Shown here in pieces: positions 10,407-21,155 of a DNA stretch of 64,000 nucleotides (positions are counted from its first letter, which is position 1; each line of letters starts with the position of its first letter). This stretch comes from Mercenaria mercenaria (taxonomy: Eukaryota > Mollusca > Bivalvia > Venerida > Veneridae). Position numbers and translations under genes: made by a program. Under the pieces are notes generated by a model that was not told the origin of the DNA, did no database searches, and saw only the letters and a program-made list of their open reading frames with translations. Location: the NCBI RefSeq assembly GCF_021730395.1, contig NC_069363.1:49405001-49469000 (forward strand), written 5' to 3'.

Positions 10407-11019
10407 GTAAGAAAAATGTTCAGAAAAGTTCAGAAAACAGGAAAACTAATTGTTTCTGATTTTAGAAAAAAAAAACAGTATCTATAGTTGAATCAGTAAG
10501 TAGAGAATTCACTGCGGGTGAATCGGTTTAGGGGATTGTATATGGGTATCCAGCATAAACCCCAAAGTCTGTTGAGCATAAATTGTAGAAAGCCCAAAAT
10601 TGAGACATCACACACATTTAGAAAATATTTTCAGTTAGCTTTGCTTGTAATATAATTCATGTAAATGAAGTTGAAAATCAAAGTTATTTGATGGTAGTCA
10701 GTTTACATTCCCCACTTCTTACTAACACTGGTCCTTCGTAAGTGAAAAAAAAATAACCTTTGCAAAATAAAAGAGTAAGTGCTTGTGTTACACATGATGT
10801 GTTCTTGTAATCAGACGTCTAGAAAAGTACCTGCTTGCCACGGTGATGATATCAGGCTCATGACTGTTTTGATGGTAGTCAATGGTGGTAGGGCTTGAAT
10901 GGCAAGCAGAATGATGGCTTAAAAGTTTGGTTAAAAATGCTGTACCAAGTAATTTGGAGTCACAGAAGCATTTTTTAACAATTTAAGTGGGGCAGCATCA
11001 ATGTATCCCCACTTTACTT

Positions 11020-13658
11020 ATTATCGGTGGTTACCGATTAACGGTGCAATCCGAAAATCCCGAATATTTACTTCCTGATGAGCACTTCCGGAATTCTTTG
11101 TTTACAAAGTTACAGGATATTCCTCAACGTGATTCTTCCGTGAAATATGTCCTTCCTAAGGGTAAGTTACATATTTATTGTATATGAATTGATTGAAAAT
11201 ATATTTTTTTAATTTGTTTTACTGATAAACTTCAATATCTGTCGATGAATAAAGAATAATTCCTCAGAAAAAAATTTGACAGAAGGATTCCCCCTGCCTA
11301 AATGACGTCATCGAGCACTGCCTCGCGCACGCGCTTTTTGGCGCCCTTTTTGATAAACAATGCTACTAAACTAAACTTCTGACATTTCATTGTTAAGAAC
11401 TGAGAAATAAAGATGCATTCAATTTTGTGTACATGTGGTAAGTTTTTTTTTATTATTTCATTACAGTTACCAACCATTGGCAAGGCTACCAAGAGAAGGC
11501 GGCTGTATGATACTGGGCTGATAGCAAGGGCATACAAAGATGTAGTCTCTTCTGGGATGTCTGTGTACAAGGCAGCCAGGTTATATGGTATACCAGAGTC
11601 CACTCTGCGTGATAGAACCCTTGGACTCCAGCCAGTGACAGGAGAGAAAGAAAATCTACCCAGCAGTGGTCCGCCTCCAACATTTACTGCCCAGGAGGAG
11701 CAGAAACTAGTAGAACATATAAGCTACATGGCAAGCATAGGGTATGGCTATACCCGTGCTGAATTTCTCTGCTTGGCATTTGATTGGGCTGTTACTTTAG
11801 GAAGGAAGAAACAGTGATCCAGATTTTGCAGCATCATGGTACAAGGGATTCAAAAGACGGAACCCAGATGTAACTTTAGCCAAACCCCAGAAATTGTCTG
11901 TGCTTAGAGCAAAGTGTACCTCAGATAAGACCATGGACAAGTATTTTTGTGAACTGGCGAAAGTGTTGAAGAAGCATGACCTTGAGAACCACCCAGAGTT
12001 CATCTGGAATGTTGATGAAACGGGTTTAATGATGGAGCACAACCCCCGCCATGTTATATGTATGAAGGGAACAACACCTCAGGCCATAACCTCAAACAGG
12101 GGGAAAACAGTGACAATCATTGCTAGTGGAAGTGCAGCAGGCATTAGATTACCGCCATACTATGTATTCCCAGGGATGAGATGGAACCAGGACCTTTTGA
12201 CAGGGGCTTCTCCAGGATCAGTCGGTACAGTTACAGAGAGCGGATGGTCTAATTCTGCTGTGTTTATGGAATACCTAGAACAGCACTTCCTTAAGCACGT
12301 TTCAACCAAGGATCATCCTGTCATAATTTTGTTCGACGGCCACAAGTCCCATGTCAACCTCACACTTTCTACATGGGGAGAGGCAAACAATGTGGTATTC
12401 TTTGTGTTGCCACCGCACACCTCGCATGTAACACAACCCCTTGATGTAGGTTGCTTTGGACCGCTTAAGAACATCTACCATAGTGAGTGCCAGGCTTACA
12501 TGCGCAGGAACCCAGGGATGCAGATCAACCGCTGCAATATAGCAGAAATCTCCAGCAAGGCATACAACAAAGGAGTTTGTGCAGAAAATCTCATAAGTGC
12601 TTTCAAGAAGACTGGTGTGTATCCTCTACAGCGGACATCCATAGGAGCTGCAAAGACTACTCCATCCACCATTTACATTGAAAACAAGGAACAGCCAATC
12701 AGTGAACCTGCTGAGTCTGTATCATTCCTTGAAAGAAAAAAAATCTTGAAAGTGCTTGAGAAAACAAAGGTACCAGAAAGAGGAAGCCTACCATCATGGG
12801 TGATATATCATCTCCATCAAAGAAGTTGCTGATGACTCCAGTTGATCATCCAAAGAAAATTGAAGTCAACAAGAAAGACAAGAAGGGAACATCATCAGAA
12901 TTACCTGGTCCATCTGGGGAGAAGGTTGTGCTGAAGAAAAACACAAAGAGAGTCAATAAAGCACCATTGTCACCAATCCCTGGTCCATCTGGTGACAGTA
13001 ACACTTTTGACTCAGAGGAAGACTCCCACAGTGAGATTGCTGAGGAAGATCTTTGTTGTGTTTGTGGAAAGTTCACGCCAGAGCCCATGAACCTGAAGTA
13101 CACGCTGGAACTTGTGCAGTGGGGACAGTGTGACAAGTGTGGCCACTGGACACACCTTAAATACTGCTGTGATGTGAAGTTTTTAAGGAGGCATGATGAG
13201 TTTTTGTGCCACCACTGTGTTTAACTGAATGTGATATGTCTGGTGTAACTGTGATTTTTGACAAAAATGTGATAAATTGCTGTTTGTGATATCATTTATT
13301 TATTTTATTCATTTTGTATGCTATAATATACTTTTCTTTTCCACAGCAGATTAAATAATCCAGTAGCCAGAACTTTCAGCTTTGTTTCCTTGTTATTTTT
13401 ATGTATCTGGATGGAAGTTTAGTGCAGTAGCATTATTTCCCACAATTCCACTGATAATTGATATCTGTAAACATCCAAGATGGTGACCATGGTCGGTCAA
13501 TATGTGACCTAATATTTCCGATAAATGCGTTCCCAGGTGAATAAAATTAACTTTTAATGAAAATAAGATAATTTTTATTTAAAATGAGATAAATTTTGGT
13601 AAGCATATAAATTAAATGTTGTGTATAGTGGAATATCAATCATTAATACACCGATAAT
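11020..13658 (+). mobile_element. Tigger/pogo-type DNA transposon in thioesterase intron (ends uncertain)
   Basis: The transposase at 11413-13224 shows a Tc1/mariner-pogo superfamily element. The given ends are a 10-base perfect inverted pair (ATTATCGGTG at 11020, CACCGATAAT at 13649); these are only candidate termini, as no TA duplication or CAG-type pogo end was seen. Alternatives include an 8-base inverted pair AAGTGGGG / CCCCACTT at 10985-11013. A CRE palindrome TGACGTCA sits at 11303-11310, upstream of the reading frame. Confidence 0.55.
11413..13224 (+). pseudogene. Tigger/jerky-like transposase with C-terminal PHD-like zinc finger, two frameshifts
   Basis: The order is: an N-terminal helix-turn-helix (SVYKAARLYGIPESTLRDR), a CENP-B-type second DNA-binding segment (SWYKGFKRRNPDV), a DDE_1 catalytic core with WNVDETG, ILFDGHKSH and TQPLDVG (the expected D, D, D), and a Cys/His-rich tail from about 13057 (CCVCG, CDKCGHW, CHHC) like a PHD finger. 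The frame shifts near 11800 and again near 12775, and in each case the protein match goes on at once in the next frame. The parts are otherwise open, so the copy is young or the shifts are assembly errors. The first residues from 11413 are doubtful: a splice-like GTAAG...TTACAG pair lies before LPTIGKATKRRRLYD. Confidence 0.85.
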
Positions 13659-13686
13659 TGGTAAACCAAGGCTATAGAAGGGCTTT

Positions 13687-13753
13687 TATGATTTGGTGAA
13701 TTTATAAAAAAAAATATGGACCTATTAAATTGTTAATTTGGAACTGGTGGCCA
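13687..13753 (+). repeat. Dispersed repeat, copy 2
   Basis: Matches 8148-8212. It ends about 85 bp before thioesterase exon c. Confidence 0.65.
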
Positions 13754-13838
13754 GAGCATTAAAATATATTCTGCAGCCTTTGGTTCATAGGTCTTAATGT
13801 GAATTTCGGAGTTTATCATTTTATGTGTTTTATTGTAG

Positions 13839-13909
13839 GTATGACATTTTGTCACTGGAGCCACAAGGGCCAGAGGACGATGCGGGTATAAATGCGGCTG
13901 CAAATTCTT
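13839..13909 (+). CDS. LYPLA: Acyl-protein thioesterase (LYPLA family), internal exon c
   Basis: A 71-bp exon between TTTTATTGTAG and GTAAGT. The first base completes Trp, and the frame continues YDILSLEPQGPEDDAGI, matching WFDIIGLSPDSQEDESGI of LYPLA1. The three exons give about 61 residues in one open frame across three consistent phases, so the gene piece is not decayed. The preceding intron (10407-13838) carries a Tigger-type transposon. A hAT transposon starts 13 bp after the donor. No GGFSQGG exon was found downstream, so the gene either has a very long next intron or is a partial copy. Confidence 0.85.
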
Positions 13910-14342
13910 GTAAGTTGGACACCAGGGGTCACACTGGCCTTAAATTTCTCTGAGTCACTGCTTTTTTGCCAAGCGCCTAAAATCGTACGCGGCGCGACAA
14001 GCTTTTTAACAGCAACTGTTATCTTCCATGCCATGGACTATGCAGTTAATACACTGTGTGTATGTATACAAGGCTGCAAGTGTTTATACCTTTAAGAGAA
14101 TATTATTAACTTAAAAATATAATTCCATGACAGAATCAGAGAGAAACATCTGTCATGAAATTATATTTCAAATTAATAGTATACTGAAAAAGGCATACAA
14201 ACTTAACATGTTAAAAAATATATGAAGCAAAAACAAACATTTATTAAGTTATATCTTTAATGAGACATGTATTCATGTATTGATTCATGATCATAATATA
14301 AAGATGATTCCATCAACTTATTCATTTTCATAGTCTTTAATC

Positions 14343-14504
14343 TTTACTGTTTTGTAAACACTGTTTAAAACATATGCATTTGTCTTTGATTCTTACACAA
14401 AGTCACTTTAAAATCCTTCTTTGTTTACTGTTTTGTAAACACTGTTTAAAACATATGTATTTGTCTTTGATTCTTACACAATGTCACTTTAAAATCCTTT
14501 TTTG
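14343..14504. repeat. 81-bp tandem duplication at the 3' end of the hAT gene
   Basis: TTTACTGTTTTGTAAACACT and the next ~60 bases occur twice, at 14343 and 14424, with few differences. The second copy overlaps the transposase stop codon, so the duplicated unit came from the 3' end of the gene. Confidence 0.8.
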
Positions 14505-16069
14505 TTTCTTAGATCCCCACAAGTTGAACGCTCTTTTGTAGTCAAATTTACTGATTTCTGGTCCATCTACACTTAAAATCATTAGATTTTCCAGATTGTC
14601 TTCACAAATCTTACTTCTCAGGGAAGTTTTAATTAAGTTTTGCTTACTAAATCCTCTTTCACAGTCTGCTGTGGATACAGGTAGTGCAAAAAACCTCTCC
14701 GCTACTTCAGCTGAAGCAGGGAACACTGATTTGTTTTTGATTGCTAAATTTGCACAAGAGTGTGTCTCAGTCACAGATCTGTTCCCACTGTCATGGGTAG
14801 CCCTTGCGAATTGAACAAAAGCTGATAATTCAGACTTGGAACCCTCAATACCTACAGAGCCTAAGTAGTCACTGATTGTTTCTAAATCATTGGAAAGATC
14901 TTTGGCCTTGAGCAAGGGATTGAACATGTTGCTCATTGATGTGAGAATAGCCCCATCAGCATTATCAGAAAACCTATCATTTAAGCTTTTGACCATTCTG
15001 TCAACAAACTGATCACACACATTGACAGATTCTGTTCTTTGTTTTTCACTGTCCCTAATTGTATGACCTTCAAACTCAAAGGTAAAGAGACCATCAGAGT
15101 CGAGGGTTGGCTCTGCAGGGGCGACCTTAAGAAAACCTTGTAACCTTTCCCCAGACTTAGAGTCACGAAGATCCTCAAGCATGCTAATGGTAGAGGTAAG
15201 TAAGGGTGAAACCTCAGAATACTGCAAGTCCTTTTTCTGGTACATTTTGGAGAGGATGGCCAGAGGCTTGAGGACATCACAAAGGAAGTGGGCAACATAC
15301 AGGAACTTGTATGTAGTGATAGGCTTGTAGAGACTCAAGGCCTTCCCAGAGTTCTCTTCAAGGAATACAGAAATGAGACTTGGGTAATTTGTGACCAGGG
15401 CATCTACAGACCCTTCAAAACTTAACCAACGGGTATGAAACACTTCCTGAAACCTTTTGGCTTGACCTTGAAGGATAGACTGAATAGCAGAAAGACTTGA
15501 CATGTTTTTGGGGGAGTATTTGAAGTATTTGTAAATAGAATTCAAAATCTCCTGGAACTTGACCAAATAGGGAATGTGTCTGCACCAGTACTGCAACTAA
15601 GAGCCAAGCGATGGGCAATGCAGTGGTTGGCTAGAACCCCAGGAACATGATTTTTTAACCTTGTGACAACCCCAGATTTATTCCCAACCATAACAGCTGC
15701 CCCATCAGTACTGACTCCACACAAATTTGAAATGTCAATCCCCTTTTTGCCCAACATTTCCAAAACCTTACCAAAAATACTCTCAGAATTTGCCCTATTT
15801 AATTGGTTAATGCCTAAAAAGTAGGTATGTGGCTCTACTGTCCCAAAATCATTGGTTTCTAACACTCTAATATAGCTTATCAAATTTTGATGCACAGAAA
15901 TATCTGTGCTTTCATCAAACATCAAACTGAATTTCCCCGATTGTTTCACCTTAACAAGTAAATCTTCCCTCGGTACATCAGCTAGACAGTCTTGGAACTC
16001 GCCAATGCTGGTGTTGTGCTCGTAGGTGGTATGACTATCAACTTTCAAGTCACTCAGTTGTGATACACC
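14484..16069 (-). CDS. hAT transposase, exon 3 (RNase H-like core and hATC dimerisation domain), one frameshift
   Basis: After acceptor CTTATTTTCAG the frame reads GVSQLSDLKVDSH and on into the RNase H-like core: FDESTD (first catalytic Asp), STDGAAVMVG (second Asp), then HCIAHRLALSC. Near 15575 the frame shifts by one step and continues PYLVKFQEILNS, then the long helical insertion. It closes with a hATC dimerisation domain (FFALPVSTADCERGFS). Apart from this shift the whole gene is open over three exons with matched phases, so it may be a recently active copy, a host-adopted gene, or intact with an assembly error. No paired copy is present here to judge. Confidence 0.8.
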
Positions 16070-16525
16070 CTGAAAATAAGTAATAATAATAATTATAAAA
16101 CATTGTGGTTAGTAAAACAAGATACTATTAGTAACAGGAACTGCTTGATACCTGTAAATAAACAAGATACTATTAGTAACTGGAACTGTTTGATACCTGT
16201 CAAAAACAAGATACTATTAGTAACAGGAACTGCTTTATACCTGCAAAAAACAACATACTATTATTAACTGGAACTGCCCGATACCTGCAAAAAATAAAGG
16301 TCTGCTCACGTAATGCTTTTCTCTGAAAAAAAAAACAACAACAGAAAGAAGTAGCTAAAACTGGAGATAATAAAATAAATAACCATTACAACAGTCAACA
16401 ATTCTTACCGTAAAAAACTTGGAATGACCCACACAGTTACATGAAATAAATATTATACAAACCTCATTGCCTTGTTTTGATTTCATTTAATATGAATTTC
16501 TCAAATACTTTAAATTTATGTATAC

Positions 16526-16704
16526 CTGTCTTATGCACAGATCGTTCAGTGCCGGAACAACTGAACTTGGTAGATTCTGTTTTGCTGAGAAGTAGACGTT
16601 TTTAAGTGCCGCAATCACTGCTGTCTCACTTTTATTGGTGGCCACTTGCGGGGCAGATATCATGAATGTTGACAATTTTGTAGCATCAGCAGCATTTCTG
16701 TGTT
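16526..16704 (-). CDS. hAT transposase, exon 2
   Basis: A 179-bp exon between a long pyrimidine tract with TTTAG and donor CAG/GTATAC. It reads HRNAADATKLSTFM..., then ALKNVYFSAKQNLPS and LNDLCIRQ, a block seen in ZNF862-like hAT proteins. It ends in phase 0. Confidence 0.8.
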
Positions 16705-16883
16705 CTAAATTGAAAAAAAAAAAAAAACTTTCAAAATTAAGTAAACAGTTCGCTTTTTATTGCAGAATTTATTTTTATCAGAAAATATTTTTGCTGACAC
16801 ACTTTTAATTAAGAATCTTAACTTTAAAGTTTAACTGTCAATAGTTGCCTAGAAAAATACCACTGTTTGAAAATCTCAATTAC

Positions 16884-17151
16884 CTTTAGTTTTCGCATGC
16901 TTCGATACAGAATCATTTTTGAGAACTGAACAGCCAGAAGTGAACGAGTTTGAATTTTGCGATTTTATGCAAATGTCACAAAACATTAATTTTGTATCAG
17001 CTTCATATCTGAGCCATGAATGCTTATTTTTCCAAGATTCCTGAAAGTAACGAACAGGTGATTTTTGAATTTTGGCCCTCTTAGAGGGTGGAGTATTTGA
17101 AGAATTTCGAATACGTTTAGGAGCCATTTTAGAGAATGACAATTTCATCAA
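16884..17151 (-). CDS. hAT transposase, exon 1 (TTF-type zinc finger)
   Basis: Reads from a Met (17151, or MAPKR at about 17127) through a basic stretch into FQESWKNKHSWLRYE, then MFCDIC...SFTSGC...SKHAKTK, the TTF-type zinc finger found at the N terminus of ZNF862-like hAT proteins. It ends at donor AAAG/GTAATT with one base over. Exon 2 begins with two bases, giving K-E-HRNAADATKLS across the junction, a clean fit. Confidence 0.8.
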
Positions 17152-17683
17152 TTTTCATTTCTTATTTATAGCAACGGTAATCGCGATCTGTTTGTTTTCT
17201 GTTTTCTTTTGAAGTTTACAACTACCGATAATTACCAACTAATTTCTCACCGTGTCCTTTAATTTTCTACTACTGCCGAAACAGTTTGCAACAAACTGCA
17301 ACATTTTTCTTTCATCTGTGCCCCGACCGACTGGATTATCTTTAAAGAGAGCCATCAATTATCCAATCAATAAACTAATTGTCATAATCGCCAGGCTTTA
17401 ATCGGCTATTCAAGCATAACTATTGTCTCAATGATTGCAAATTGGCCGCACATGTCAAAACACAAGTCGGATGTTTTTCACACGCTTCGCATTCGGACTG
17501 CGTATCGATTTTTCACGCCAAATAATTGCCACGTGGACGAGGTAAACTGTAAACCAGTCAAAGGTCAAAAATTATTTCAAACAAATATGGCTTCTGACAA
17601 CTTTCGCCACTCGAGATTTTTTGGAGCCAATTTTATTTTTTTGTCGCAAATGGCTCAAGTGGCGATCGACAGCGTGACCCCTG

Positions 17684-18058
17684 GACATCTAAATTCTGTT
17701 TGTACTGATACAAGAACTACAACTGCGGTAGCTTTCTGTATTACTTAAAAATATGTTGAGTGAAATTAATCTGTTTGTTTGTTGTTGTTTTTTCATTTTT
17801 AGCTAATCATGAGCTATTGTGGTCACTCACTGTCTGTGGGCTGTCTGACCTTTCCATCATAATTTTGTTCATCTTACATATCTGAAACTGTTGGAAATTG
17901 ATAACATTTGGCCAGGATGTTTCTTAGGTGGTCCTCCTTGAAAGGTGTTCAAGCAGATTTGCTTAGTTGGTCAAAGGGGCTACCAGATCTATATAATATG
18001 ATGGTCTTTAACACAGATATAGATATCTGCTGACCTGTGTTTGGTAGCTGTTTCTTGT
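17684..18058. other. Unassigned stretch between the hAT element and the repeat cluster
   Basis: No gene, RNA or clear repeat was identified. Confidence 0.5.
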
Positions 18059-18201
18059 TATGCTCCGCTTTGTCCGTCCGTCCATCCGTCCGTCACACTT
18101 TTGTCCAGAGTATAACTTGAAAAGTAATAAATTAAATGGCATTTAATTGTCACTTCAAAAGTGCAGTGTCAAAGAATCATAACTCTACCTTACCTTGTTT
18201 T

Positions 18202-19204
18202 TAGCTCACCTGTCACAAAGTGACAAGGTGAGCTTTTGTGATCGCGCAGCGTCCGGCGTCCGTCCGTCCGTAAACTAAAACTACGTCAGTAGGTCTTAAA
18301 ATAGAAAAACCTTGTGACCTCTCTAGAGGCCATACTTTTGAATGGATCTTTATGAAAATTGGTCAGAATGTTCACCCTGATGATATCTAGATCAGGTTCG
18401 AAACTGGGACACGTGCGGTCAATAACTAGGTCAGTAGGTCAAATATAAAAAAACCTTGTGACCTCTCTAGAGGCTGTATTTTCATGGGATCTGTATGGAA
18501 AGTTGGTCAGAATGTTCATCTTGATGATATCTAGGTCAGGTTCGAAACGGGGTCAACTGTGGCCAAAATCTGGGTCGGGGTCGAAAAAAAAACTTTGGCC
18601 CTCTCTAGAGGCCCTCTTTCAAAGGGATCTTCATAAAAATTGTTCAGATGTTCCCCTTTGATAATTTTTAGGTCAAGTTCAAAGGGGTCAATGCAGTAAA
18701 TAACAGGTCAGTTGGTCAAATAAAAAAAAACCCTTGTGCCCTCTCTAGAGGCCAATTTTTCAGGGGATCTGTATGAAATTTGGGTCTGAATTTATCTTGA
18801 TGATATCTAGTCAAGTTTGAAACGGGGTAAACTGCAGTAAAAAACGGGTCATAGGTCAAAAAATAGAAAACCGGTGACCTCTCTAGAGGCCTACTTTCAA
18901 AGGATCTTCATAAAATTGGTCTTTTGTTCCCCTTTTCGATATCTACGCAAGTTCGAAACGGGTCACTTTGGGTCAATACTGGGGATAGGAAATAAAAAAA
19001 AAACCCTTGTGACCTCTCTGAGCAATTTTTTCAAGGGATCTTCATGAAAATTGGTAAAAATTTTTATTTGATGATATCTAGGTCGGTTCAAAACGGGGTC
19101 ACATGAGTGAAAAACTGGTCACTATGCCCAAAATAAAAAAACGTCAACTCGTCAAAATGGGCATGTGGGAACAGGTGACTTTCGGACCTCATGGTCCTCT
19201 TGTT
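18202..19204 (+). mobile_element. Tandem-core element, AGCTCACC family (A1), degenerate
   Basis: Starts with the hairpin AGCTCACCTGTCAC...AGGTGAGC, then CGTCCGTCCG, then degenerate ~145-bp units ('ctaggtcagtaggtcaaata', 'cctctctagagg', 'gatatctaggtca'). It ends in a decayed hairpin and TCCTCTTGTTT. It sits in a T-run of family B. The second half is strongly eroded. Confidence 0.75.
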
Positions 19205-19325
19205 TAATTATTCCCTTAATAAAAAAGGCTTGTCCAGAGCATTATTGAAAAGTTTTAAAGGCATTTTGTTTAAAAACTTCAAAGTGCAGTGTAAAAGAAT
19301 AAAACTCTATTTTTCCTAGTTTTTT

Positions 19326-20903
19326 AGCTCAAGTCACTTGTGACAAGGTAGCTTTTGTGATTGCCGCGTCTGTCGTCCTAAACTTTTTCTTGTGACCATC
19401 TAGGGGCACATTTTTTTTGGATCTTTATGAAGGATGTCTGAAATTTTACTTTATGATATCTAGGTAAGTTCGAAAACTGGGTCACATGCGGCCAAAAAAT
19501 AGGGCGTAGGTCTAAAAATGAAAAACCTTTTGACCCCTTTTAAGGCCTACTTTTCAATGGATCTTCATGAAAGTTGGTCAGACTGTTCACCTTGATGATA
19601 TCTAGGTCAAGTTCGAAACTGGGTCATGTGCCTTCAAAAACTAGGTCAGTAGGTCAAATAATAGAAAAACCTTGTGACCTCTCTAGAGGCCATATTTTTC
19701 ATGGGATCTTTATGAAAATTGGTCTGAATATTTATCTTGATGATATCTAGGTCAAGTTCGAAACTGAGTCACATGCATTCCAAAACTAGGTCAGTAGGTC
19801 TAAAAATAGAAAAACCTTGTGACCTCTCTAGAGGCCATATTTTTCAATGGATCTTCATGAAAGTTGGTCAGTATGTTCAACTTGATGATATCTAGGTCAA
19901 ATTTGAAACTGGGTCATGTGCCATCAAAAACTAGGTCAGTAGGTCAAATAATAAAAAACCTTGTGACCTCTCTAAAGGCCATATTTTTCATGGGATCTGT
20001 ATGAAAGTTGGTCTGAATGTTCATCTTGATCATATCTAGGTCAAGTTCGAAACTGGGTCAGGTGCGGTCAAAAACTAGGTCAGTAGGTCTAAAAATAGGA
20101 AAACCTTGTGACCTCTAGAAGCCATACTTGTGAATGGATCTTCATGAAAATTGGTCAGAATGTTTACCTTGATGATATCTAGGTCAAGTTTTAAACTGGA
20201 TCACATGCCATCAATAACTAGGTCAGTAGGTCAAATAATAGAAAAACCTTGTGACCTCTCTAGAGGCCATATTTTTCATGGGATCTGTATGAAAGTTGGT
20301 CTGAATGTTCATCTTGGTGATATCTAAATCAAGTTTGAAACTGGGTCAACTATGATCAAAAACTAGGTCAGTAGGTCTAAAAATAGAAAAACCATGTGAC
20401 CTCTCTAGAGGCCATAATTTGGAATGGATCTTCATGAAAATTAGTCAGAATGTTCATCTTGATGATATCTAAGTCAGGTTTGAAACTGGGTCAACTGTTG
20501 TCAAAAACTAGGTCAGTAGGTCTTAAAATAGAAAAACCTTGTGACCTCTCTAGAGGCCATACTTTTGAATGGATCTTCATGAAAATTGATCAGAATGTTC
20601 ACCTTAATGATATCTAGATCAAATTCGAAAACTGGGTCACGTGCCATCAATAACTAGGTCAGTAGGTCAAATAATAAAAAACCTTGTGACCTCTCTAGAG
20701 ACCATATTTTTCAATGGATTTTCATGAAAATTGGTCAGAATTTTTATCTTGATGATATCTAGGTCAGGTTTAAAACTTGGTCACATGAGCTCAAAAACTA
20801 GGTCACTATGTCAAATAATAGAAAAAATGACCTCATACTCAGCTCAAAACTGGGTCAAGTGGGGACAGGGGAGCGATTCAGGACCATCATGGTCCTCTTG
20901 TTT
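19326..20903 (+). mobile_element. Tandem-core element, AGCTCACC family (A2)
   Basis: A worn copy of the AGCTCACC head is followed by about ten ~145-bp units and the 3' end GGACCATCATGGTCC then TCTTGTTT. The final unit ends in a CAAGTGGGGACAGGGGAGCG stretch, as the other A copies do. It is inserted in the same T-run position of family B as A1. Confidence 0.8.
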
Positions 20904-21155
20904 AATTATTTAAGTAATAACGGCATTTCATTGAAACTTCACAAAATGATAGAGGCCATTGACGGGAAGTGCAGTGTCGAAGAACCATAACTCTACTTTA
21001 CCTAGTTTTTTAAATCATCTCCTTTATTATACAAAATAAGGCTTGTCCGGAGTATAACTTGAAAAGTATTGATGGCATTTGATTGAAACTTTACATAATC
21101 ATAGAGGCTATTGAGACAAAGTGAACGAATCATAACTCTGCCTCACCTAGTTTTT

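Larger units (their letters stand above)
13923..17683 (-). mobile_element. hAT DNA transposon
   Basis: The left end CAGGGGTCACACTG and the right end, read inverted, CAGGGGTCACGCTG match in 13 of 14 bases, and CAGGG starts are typical of hAT termini. Between them is a spliced hAT transposase gene on the minus strand. Flanking 8-base duplications are not clear (TTGGACAC left, GACATCTA right), so the exact outer bases or a later change are in doubt. The left end is 13 bp past the exon c donor of the thioesterase gene. Confidence 0.75.

Noticed and set aside
11435-11466. A splice-bounded ~30-nt intron in the Tigger gene.
   Set aside because: Too short for a normal intron; the acceptor may serve an upstream exon that I cannot identify.
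13915-17691. An 8-bp target duplication for the hAT element.
   Set aside because: TTGGACAC and GACATCTA do not match in a clear register, so none is claimed.
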